Source of the DNA: Gyromitra esculenta
Taxonomy: Eukaryota; Ascomycota; Pezizomycetes; Pezizales; Discinaceae
NCBI GenBank assembly: GCA_038503075.1
Contig: JBCAML010000005.1
Span: forward strand, 1,736,001-1,800,000
Direction: 5' to 3'
DNA length: 64,000 nucleotides
Shown: piece by piece, positions 55,956 through 64,000 of the stretch
How the letters are laid out: every line of letters starts with the position of its first letter
How positions within the stretch are numbered: the first letter of the stretch is position 1
Notes under the pieces: model-generated
Databases searched by the model: none
Told to the model about the DNA's origin: nothing
Seen by the model: the letters and a program-made list of their open reading frames with translations, nothing else
Made by a program: the position numbers and the translations under genes

Positions 55956-57943
55956 TTTTTTTTTTTTTTGTTTAAATCATTTGATTATTGTTTCTAGGTA
56001 CAAAACCGCTTATGCAACACAAAGTTTATGAAGTCAAAAAACCTATCCCCGCCAAATAAACACCCTTATCCACCTGGGTAACAAGAGAGAACACAAAGGA
56101 AAAGCGAATCAAGTACTTCCAACAGAACAAGACAATGTTTCTGCGGTAAATGACTTAACAGTGCAGGGGAAATTGACAACAAATGCCTGTGAGAGTAAAC
56201 AGACTTGCAAACAACAGCCAAAAAACAATGAGAAACGATAGAAGAAGGTCCACAGTAAAGCCGCAATGGAAGTAACGAGCAGCCAGGAAAAATTCCAATC
56301 AATGTTAGTTGGGGTTGAACAAGTATAAGTAAAGTGACCTAAAGGTCCATCTGGTCTTTGCCGGAGGGGGCGGTGAGGCCTTTGAAGGGCGTGATGGGCA
56401 GCTGCTCAGGTGTGACTCATGGGGTCCGTCGCAGTTAACACACTTGACAAGAGTGTGAGAGCAGGGGCGGCCTTTGGTTGAGCAACAGAGTGTGGGGCAG
56501 CTATGAGCTGCAGTGGGATGAAGTCCAACACACCATCAACAGCATGGTTGATAGGGGCATTTGTTTGTGTGATGTCCAAATTTGTGACATTGGGAACACT
56601 GGGTGGACGGTCCAAAACGAAGTTTGCGTTCAGATCTAACAGTGGTAGAGAAGGCAGATAAGCGAGTGCGGTTGGCGATCTCATTAGCTTTGGGGCCAGA
56701 GAGTGTGATAACAATTGAGGAAACTGTTTTCCCTCTTCGTTTTTCAGGTAGAGTGAGCCATCTGGGTGGGATGTCCATGATAAGGCCAGGGTTGAAGTTG
56801 CATAGTTCTTGCTGGATAGCAGCGGGCTCCATAGAGGTGGGAATACCATGTACAACAAGTTGGTGTAATGGTTCGTCAAGGTGTAGGGAGCAAGCTCCTG
56901 GGATTAGGTGAAGAAATTGGCCAACTTTCCTGTAATGGGTGTTGGCAAACATGTTGTTCATGACTGTTAACGACACATTCTGGGAATGTGTGTCTATTGC
57001 CACAGACTGGATGGTGATGGAACCAATGGCAGAGTTAAGTTTATCTCTGAGTTCCGTGGGTGACCCTTTAGAAAGGGGAGAGCCGTCACGTTTGACAATC
57101 AAACGGTGAGTGTGCATGGTGGGAGATGTTGAAGGAGAGGGAGAAGAGATCTTAGGGGCAGGTGCTTTTGCAGCCTGTTTGGCCTTTGCTGGTTGGGGCT
57201 TTCTCTTGGGTTTGCTGGCGGCCACCTGGGCCCATTGCAAAGGCTTTGGGGCAGGAGGAGCAGGAATTGCAGCAGCAGGTGCAGGAGGAGGAGGAGCACC
57301 GAATGGTGCAGGTGGTGCTGAGGGCACTGCTTTCCCTACTGTGAGAAGGTGCATGCGCTCTTGTTTACTCAGAGTTGGTGACTCTGGAAACATATCGGGT
57401 AGAGGTGCTGGACTCTTAGCAACCTCTTTCAGTAGGGTGACCTCGCTTTGTAGATGCTGGATCATGCTAAGGAGAGAGGTGAAGTGGATGAGATTCAGTT
57501 CGTCTGCCTTTGTAAGGCACTGGCTAACTGTCTTTAGGGTCATGGGGGCTCCTGCGATCCCGTTATCCTTGTTTAGGATTAACTTAATCCAGTTTGTAGG
57601 GTGGGAAAAGACAGGTGGTGATGGAGGAGAGGTGTCAGCTCTCTGCCGTTTAGATGGTGAGGGGGTTCTTGGTTCCGCCATGGCAGTTGCGGAGGAAGCT
57701 GGAGTGGTAGAGACTTCCCCTCTTTGGAGAGAGGGGAAGAGTGGTGTAAAGATTCTTGCTGTGTCTTCTGAAGACATGCGATCGAAGCGGTGTTGTTAAA
57801 ACAAGGAACCAGCTTGTTTTGTGAGCGGGGTAAATGAAATGAAGCCAAAGTGCTAAAGACTTTTGGCTATGTGTAACGCCGTTGCAATGCAAAAGGTGGT
57901 GGTGAACTTTCAATTGAAGAGGTTGTAGTGGGGACGGAGGATG
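55956..57943 (-). mobile_element. ORF1-only non-autonomous LINE, full length
   Basis: Poly-T 55956-55969, shared LINE tail, ORF1, and the same 5' start (CATCCTCCGTCCCC) as the full LINE at 21248. There is no ORF2. Flanked by CTCTAGTTAATCTG at 55942-55955 and 57945-57958, the same target sequence used by the neighbouring truncated LINE. Confidence 0.9.
56339..57777 (-). pseudogene. ORF1 of ORF1-only LINE, one in-frame TGA
   Basis: ATG 57777 (MSSEDTARIF...), stop TAG 56341-56339, one TGA at 56538-56536 between CC and WCVG where the short copies read CRWC. A Ser/Pro-rich N-terminus and an Ala/Pro-rich linker are followed by an RNA-binding region (TIQSVAIDTHSQNVSL...) and CCHC knuckles (CSQCHKFGHHTNKC, CVNCDGPHESHLSSC). 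It differs clearly from the ORF1 of the full LINE, so it is a separate subfamily. Confidence 0.88.
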
Positions 57944-58238
57944 CCTCTAGTTAATCTGTATGAATTGATGTAAAATCGCGGAGATACTCTTCAAAGTATC
58001 TAAAGTATGCATTAATATGAATTCATATGACTTCATTGGAGCTACAATTTCTGTCGTTCGTCAATCTCGAAGTGTGTATTGGTCCGTTCAAGGCGGACTT
58101 CACACTGAAAAATACAATGTTCACAGGAAGCCTCCTGCACCGTTGCCACAGTGAAACTTTCGAAAAACGTTCGATATCACAATTAGGGGTGAAGATATAA
58201 AAGCTTTTGGTATCTCTTCAAAATCGAAGATGTTGGTA

Positions 58239-59105
58239 CAGTTCAATCGCCCTATAAGGGTTCACTCCAGGCGAAAATCCATACCTTTATAGAGCAGTTA
58301 CCCTGATAGAAAAACCAAATGATTTATTTTCACAGATAGAATCGGTTAATAGGTTAGGATGGGGTTATTGGTTGTCACGGGCTATTTTTCTTTTTCAATG
58401 TCGTTGTCATTCGGTTAGGTTTCTGTTATGAGTCAGAGTATGGGAAAAAGCGAGGTATTTAAGAGATGGATTTAGGTCGCTTGTTCTTCTTTTCCTTTCT
58501 TTCCTTAAGCAACGTTCTCGTTACCTTCTTCGGTCTTTAGCAAAATACTATCAAGGTTCTACCTCAGAACCCTCATGGTCGCTGTTCACCTCGCTGCATT
58601 TATCTCGCCTTGAGATAGACCCCTCATAGAACTTGTAGAACACCTTGCGCTCTTCGAACGTGTTAGAACTTCGCCTAAGTAGCACTGGTCACCTTCAGGG
58701 ATACTGAAGGGCTTCAACGAAGGGCTGAACTTTGAGATTTATTATGAAGTTTGTGAATTACTGCAAATCGGTGTTCACTAGCATGGGCTTCTAGATTCAT
58801 CAAGAGCACGCCCCTTTTGTAGTTCAAATAAACTCATCTTTCCTAGATCCTCCACTGTTTTAGATGGACATGTGTATGTGGATGGTGAGAGTAGCTTGTG
58901 GTACTTTGAATACCCCCTATCACAAAAATAACCCTAATCCTACACTAGCTATATGGGCACACCACCAAAAATTTTAAAAAACACTAAGGGTATTCTTATA
59001 AAGCAATACCCTTATTTTACTATACAAAATAGCTTGGGGCTGCCAGCTATACCCTTACAGAGTAGATACCCTTATAAGTTGAACCCTTATAGGGCGATTG
59101 AACTG
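58239..59105. mobile_element. Pogo/mariner-type MITE with nested solo LTR-A
   Basis: About 26-bp perfect terminal inverted repeats starting CAGTTCAATCGCC, flanked by TA on both sides (58237-58238, 59106-59107). Subterminal CCCTTATAAG motifs repeat. No transposase is encoded. Without the LTR and its duplication it is about 450 bp. CAGT ends and a TA duplication are typical of Tc1/mariner/pogo-derived MITEs. Confidence 0.8.
58328..58737 (+). repeat. Solo LTR-A with target duplication TTTAT
   Basis: TTTCACAG to TTTGAGA, flanked by TTTAT at 58323-58327 and 58738-58742. Younger than the MITE it sits in. Confidence 0.95.
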
Positions 59106-59546
59106 TATAAAGATTTCGTTACCAATAGAAGATTTCCTGTCAATCAATACCACTACAGGGCGAGGATGTGAGGATTTGGAGGACTCTCGATACCATTGCA
59201 GGGTGACAAAAGTTCTCCTCGATCCCTCACAAATGCAGAAAGCCTATTTATTGCGTTTAATTTCATATGAGTTTATATGAGTTCGTATGGTCTCATATAG
59301 TCTCATATTGATCTACATGAATTTATGTAGTAATTCACGCAATGAAATCCTCTGATGTCCGCTAATGCAGTAAGCTTATATATATACTTGTGTTATGACT
59401 TCATATGAATCTGTATGAATCTATATAATTTGTGTGTTTATTCTCCACCTATAGCTACATGTAGTGCTACTACAAATATATACATACATGTAGGTGTGGG
59501 CTACCCTATATGTACATAGTTAACCTCGTGTACGTGTATAGATCTA
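59106..59546. other. AT-rich spacer with TCATATGA-type repeats
   Basis: No gene. 59255-59430 contains many diverged copies of CATATGA/TCATATAG, also seen at 58010-58030, 60600-60650 and 50030. A palindromic CTACATGTAG stretch lies near 59457. Confidence 0.5.
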
Positions 59547-60373
59547 TCTCACAGTTCAGTTCTTCGCTAAGCTCTTCAGTATCCCTGAAGGTGAGCAGTG
59601 CTACTTAAGCGAAGTACTTAACACATTCGAGAAGTGCAAGGTTTTCTACAGGTTCTACGTGTGGTCTATCTCAAGGCGAGATAAGTGCAGCGAGGTGAAC
59701 AGCGACAGTGAGGATTCTAAGGTAGAATCGAGATAGTATTTGAAGTGATACAGGTAGAAGTGAAACAAGAATGTTGCTTAAGAAAAGAAAGAGAAGAGAA
59801 CAAAGAACGACCAAAATCCAACACTTAAATACCCTGCTTTCCGTTCCTTAACCTTTTACTGAAAACTGACCGAACAACAAAGACATTATTCCTTGAACAC
59901 CATTGCCCGTTGCAACCCGATACCTTTCACGGATTAAGGATTAAGGACAGGGTTAGGTTTTGGTGCGAACGGTTGTTATGGGTTTCTTGTCTTTTGTTAC
60001 AATGTTATTGTATTTCGGTTGTCATCGGTTATTGGATTTGTTGGGAAAAAGCGGGGTATTTAAACGGTGGATTTCGTTCACTTGTTGTTCTTCTTTTCTT
60101 CTCTCTTTAAGTAACGTTCTCGTCACCTTCTTCTGTAACTATTATACTACCTCGGTTCTATCTCAAATCCCTCGCCGTCGCTGTTTACTTCGCTGCACTT
60201 ATCTCGCCTTGAGATAGACCCCTGTAGAACTTGTAGAAACGCCGCACTCTTTGAACGTGTTGTAATCTCGCTTAAGTAGCACTGCTCACCTTCAGGGATA
60301 CTGAAGGGCTTAACGAGAGGCTCAACCGTGAGAATACCTAACCCTAACCCATCACTTATCCTCATGCATGAAA
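59547..60373 (-). repeat. Solo LTR-A interrupted by another LTR-A
   Basis: Left part 59547-59924 and right part 60339-60373 form one LTR (TCTCACAG ... GCATGAAA). Outer flanks ATCTA and ATCTG agree at four of five positions. Confidence 0.9.
59925..60333 (+). repeat. Solo LTR-A nested in LTR-A, duplication ATACC
   Basis: TTTCACGG to ACCGTGAGA with ATACC at 59920-59924 and 60334-60338. Opposite orientation to the outer LTR. The folded motif is 60267-60317. Confidence 0.97.
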
Positions 60374-61414
60374 ATCTGTTTTAAGTTATTTGAACACATC
60401 GATTAGCACGAGACTACAGAAATAGCTACTACTTGCCTAACAATAGAATTATTGCTAACGGTAATTTTATATGCAGTCCCCAACATCGCAGCTAAAACCG
60501 AGCTTCTTCATACATGTAGTACTATTACTGCATATACATGTGCGCTATGAGCATCTCGAGGTGGGATATAGAATGTTAAAAAGAGTTGTGGTATCAAAGT
60601 AAATCATATGTATATTAAATCATATGAATTCGTATGAATCAATTCTGATCCATATGTGTAATCATTGTTCACATGCATTTAATGTCTTCAAGAAGCAGAT
60701 TATTCTAAGAAGCTCAATGTATATACGTACATGTATTGATTTACGTTTTTCTTCGGTATCCCAGCGCATTATATACATTCTTCCCTCGATATAGCCACCA
60801 TAACCTAAGGGCTGGAAGCGTGTATGAATTATCTATCTTTCTATCGACTCTCGATATAAACATCCTCTATTTTAACATATTCTCGCTATAAAAATACGAC
60901 CTAGCGACCCCGCTTCGTTAGTATGTATAAAACTTACCTCTGTATAAGCGTAACATTCATACAAACATGATCTCCGGCCCCAAGCGTATACTTGTATCGA
61001 GAGTTCACTTTACAAGAGTTTAGCTGCGCCAATAGAGAATGCTTTCTAGCGTTGTCGCAGAATATAGATTGACGACGTTACAGCTCAAGTCACGAGACCG
61101 CACCTTCCATTTTGGGGACCTTTCTGACTAAGCGCCAAATGACCGTGGTCTGGATGAGCAACTTCCCCGTCAATTGACCAAATGACCGGCTCCACCCTTA
61201 TCCTGCCTCGTACGCTATTGGTGTACCGATTTTTTTCTCCCCTTCTGCCTCCAAGAGACCTGATAAAAGAGCCTAATGAATCAAGAATGCTATGTATTAA
61301 ATAGCGAATTAAGCTAGTTGGCAAAAGTACGAAATTCAAATGAGTTTGAGTCCCCCAAGAAAATTGCTACACCGCCACCTGCCATCAGACTTACCCCTGC
61401 ACCCGTAGTACTAC

Positions 61415-61546
61415 TACTTGTTAGCAGGCATACGAACCAGAAAACATGGGGGTGTGGCTTTGTATGCTACGGAATCCGTGCCTAATGCCGCAGCGTACAA
61501 AGCCACACCCCCCATGTTTTCCGGTTCATATGCCTGCTAACAAGTA
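61415..61546. repeat. Inverted repeat 1 (50-bp arms)
   Basis: 61415-61464 pairs with 61497-61546 with two mismatches; the loop is 32 bp. The arm contains CATGGGGGTGTGGCTTTG. Both mismatches would be G-U pairs in a minus-strand transcript. Confidence 0.9.
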
Positions 61547-61619
61547 CAAGCGTATGGGGAAGTTAGAATGGTTAGGATATTTAGCCACAGCGATTAAGTT
61601 ACGAAAAACTGTTTTTCTG

Positions 61620-61765
61620 CAGAGTAGTGGAGGGGATCGCGAGGCAGAGGGTATAACGAGGCTTGGCTCGCAAACTCAATATTTCGCCACCTAATGGGGA
61701 TCAATTTGTTGGCCGGGCATATCAAACCTCGTGATAGCCTCTGGCTCACGATCCCCTCCACTGCT
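61620..61765. repeat. Inverted repeat 2 (about 41-bp arms)
   Basis: Left arm AGAGTAGTGGAGGGGATCG... pairs with the right arm ending ...CGATCCCCTCCACTGCTCT, with about five mismatches and a loop of about 60 bp. Confidence 0.8.
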
Positions 61766-61803
61766 CTAGAGTATCCTGGCCGTTCCAAATTCAACGGGTG
61801 TAG

Positions 61804-61885
61804 GGGAAAGTGACGGGAATCCGATTAGATAAATGCAAAGCACCTACAGCAAGATTATCTAATTAGATTCTCGTCACTTTCCTCT
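61804..61885. repeat. Inverted repeat 3 (about 27-bp arms)
   Basis: GGAAAGTGACGGGAATCCG... pairs with ...ATTCTCGTCACTTTCC, three mismatches, all transitions, loop about 25 bp. Confidence 0.8.
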
Positions 61886-62561
61886 CCACCCGTAGCACAT
61901 GCGGTGTTTCATACTCATTTCGCAGTTATAAGGCTGAATAATGTTTGGAGTATAATACCATCACGTTTTTAATATTGCAGCCCTAGGTTTCTGTGATGGT
62001 TAGAAAATAAGCAAAAATTCAACGTCCAAAGTTTACGCAAAATATACTTATCGTACCTAAGTCCTCCTTTATTGTCGCGGCTTCTATGATTCCTCGTTTG
62101 CTTGAGGTCTATGCATTCTTGATTACTCTGGAGTGCCGCAAGGAAGCTTCAAGAAGCTTCAAGAAGCTGCTTAAGCTGCTTAAAGTTGCTACAGTAACGG
62201 CTTAAGCTCCATCGGCCCACTCAGAGCATTCTACAACCGCCTTCAGGGAAATCAGTTTGAAGAGCTCGTTGCTTACAGGGAGTGTAGTGCTAGTTAAAAG
62301 AAGTGTCCTCTACGGTTGTTTCTATGTTGGTTGTATATAATACACGTAACAATTGGCAGAATAACATTTAACCAAGGAAATCTGTGATGACGTATCGTGT
62401 TGATGCTGAGTCACGTGAGACAAATCCGTGTAGCTTAAAAGGCTACTTTCCCACGAGTTACCGTACCATCAGGTCATCTTCCAACGCCTACTTTCGTCTT
62501 TTTCCGTGTAGTCTGTACCAACCTTTAGCAAGGGGATATCATTAATCCTACGATCCTACTA

Positions 62562-63240
62562 ATGCCTCGAGTTCAAACAAACCGCACTCCTACAGCTACA
62601 TCAGCTTTGGAGACCGCAGCTCCATACCCCAGCGCCAAAACCAAGAGAAAGACCACGAACAAGACTCAGAGCAAAACCCTCAACACTTCCGACGTTACTG
62701 AAGACCCCCTTATCTTCCAAAGGGAAATTAAGCTTGAAGGCGAAGGCGAGGGTGAAGTCCCTATTTACGATTCCTGCGATGAGGTCCGACGAAAAATTCG
62801 GGCGTTTTTTCGGGATCCTAGGTATTCCAAAATTACGCAGAAACGGTTTCTTGAGGAGATAGGGAACGTAAACTCTAATACGTATCGACGATTTATGGAG
62901 AAGAAAGGCGAGGGGTGCGGAGCTGAGAGCGGCTGTTTTACAGGGGCGTGAGTATTGATTGTCTTTTAGGAATGTCAATAGTTCATCTCGCTAAAGAGCA
63001 ACTTTGTACAGCTATATATTCTTTGAGAAAAAACGTATATATGAAAACAAACCCAAGGGCAAAAAACGGCTCGAGAGCGAAAAAGAGTATGTAGATGCAT
63101 ACAATCACCCTCTTAGTTCGCTTTTACTTTCTTGTCTCCATTTCGTTCTGATTTTAGAGTCCTACCGTTTCTACATTCAAGTATTATGTTTCGTCCTGGG
63201 AGTCCAAACGTTGATAGGGGATACAAAACTGATATCCTGA
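62562..63240 (+). CDS. DUF7726-type fungal protein
   Basis: Exon 62562-62947 and exon 63012-63240, joined over a 64-nt intron (GTGAGT donor, GTACAG acceptor), give 204 aa. The N-terminus is basic and Ser/Thr-rich. The conserved part is YDSCDEVRRKIRAFFRDP, TQKRFLEEIGNVNSNTYRRFM, and after the splice AYIFFEKKRIYENKPKGKKR, matching the fungal DUF7726 pattern I know. It is a small nuclear-looking protein of unknown function. The tail after KKRLESEKEYVDAYNH is hydrophobic and unlike the family, so the true 3' end may use another splice or be degraded. Confidence 0.75.
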
Positions 63241-64000
63241 TCTTTAGTTATCCTCACGGCCGCCCACTTGAAGATGACAATCGCCGTCGCATGTGGATTT
63301 GTTCCGCTGATATGTCCCCCCCCACACAGAAGCAAGCCAGAATCGCCATTGCAAGGGGACTGTAAGCGGATTTTTGAGCGATTTGTAGTTGTTGAGATTC
63401 TAGGAACATATGTCCTTGCTGACCTGGCTATTACTTCTTTCATTGAAATATGAATGTAACTACTTGACCGGAAGGACACATCTGAGTCAAGTATCGGGAA
63501 GGAACTGAATTTGAGAACTTCATTTTATAGCTTTATAATTTAGATAAGTTTCTTCTTTTTCTTTAGTTAAGATTCGTTTGCTATGGACAAGTGCCTACAA
63601 CCTTCTCATATAATATGAAGTGGGGTCAAGTTACACCATTCCGACCACTACATGCCCGCAATTACAATTAAATATATTTAGTAGAGATTAGAATCCAAAA
63701 AGAAATACTAGATATGCTGTTGACAAAGCCAATTCAACGGGCGGCTATTGATAATTCTCTTGGATCTCCCAGCCTACTAAATTGTCTCGTCAAAAACATA
63801 TTTCTTCTGCGTGTTCCTAATAACCTCGTAACTGTACCCTCTAAGATCTGATCCACCTCGCTCATCACAAGGCAGCCACTTGTATTGTAACATTTGTCTT
63901 GGATCGCGGGTAGTCATCTATGACAAGAGAAAAGGGATTTTAGTGAGCTGTCTATTTGTACGAGACGAAGGTATTACTAGGTTATGGTTGGGAACGCCTG
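63241..64000. other. Downstream flank, nothing recognised
   Basis: AT-rich, with short overlapping frames on both strands that show no domain. It may contain the 3' UTR of the upstream gene or the start of another gene cut by the window edge. Confidence 0.4.

Larger units (their letters stand above)
60374..62561. other. Intergenic region with three inverted repeats
   Basis: No gene seen in 2.2 kb. 60770-61010 has phrases such as CTCGATATA and TATCGAGAG that may be decayed pogo-like ends. Three imperfect inverted repeats lie at 61415-61885. A short A/G-rich CTTCAAGAAG repeat is at 62146-62180. Confidence 0.5.

Noticed and set aside
60770..61010. Second pogo-like MITE from CTCGATATA phrases
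   Set aside because: The putative ends do not pair over more than a few bases and no TA-flanked boundary could be set.

Overview
The window is nuclear DNA of a filamentous ascomycete (Pezizomycotina; I cannot fix the order). The evidence is short spliceosomal introns (about 47-130 nt, CTRAY-like branch points), several host genes whose best family matches are fungal, and a dense load of chromovirus-type Gypsy and EN/RT LINE elements. No CRISPR array, rRNA or convincing tRNA was found.

Region 1 (1-14 kb) is ordinary gene space. It holds the 3' part of an Uds1-type coiled-coil septation protein (+), NCS6/CTU1, the tRNA U34 2-thiolation enzyme (+, 2 exons), a GMC/alcohol-oxidase flavoenzyme (-, 9 exons, intact, 599 aa) and, divergent from it, the meiotic helicase MER3/HFM1 (+, 17 exons, 1605 aa). 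I rebuilt the exon models by hand. Reading frames close across every junction, including one apparent GC-AG intron.

Region 2 (15-62 kb) is a nested transposon graveyard. Gypsy-B (-, 15.2-32.0 kb, 884-bp LTR) carries a probable intron in gag. It is split by an 8.5-kb LINE insertion (21.25-29.77 kb) and by one solo LTR-A. The LINE insertion is composite: a full-length two-ORF LINE, 2 kb of foreign flank (a zinc-finger pseudogene plus LTR-C) and a second short LINE, all inside one pair of target duplications. The same flank sits inverted at 50.6-55.9 kb, where it interrupts an RTC4-like gene; this is the signature of LINE 3' transduction. Gypsy-A2 (-, 36.7-49.2 kb) contains Gypsy-A1 (+, 37.2-43.6 kb), whose gag contains another solo LTR-A. 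Further solo LTR-A copies, a TIR element with tandem repeats (34.9-36.65 kb), a pogo-like MITE (58.2-59.1 kb) and an LTR inserted into an LTR (59.5-60.4 kb) complete the array. LTR-A has unusual ends (TTTCA...TGAGA), 5-bp target duplications and a conserved folded motif near its 3' end with compensatory base changes.

Region 3 (60.4-64 kb) is intergenic with three successive imperfect inverted repeats, followed by a small DUF7726-type gene (62.56-63.24 kb).

The host genes are unrelated housekeeping, meiotic and metabolic genes that do not form one pathway. The repeats interact as a layered insertion history. Non-autonomous ORF1-only LINEs share the 3' tail of the full-length LINE and probably depend on its reverse transcriptase.
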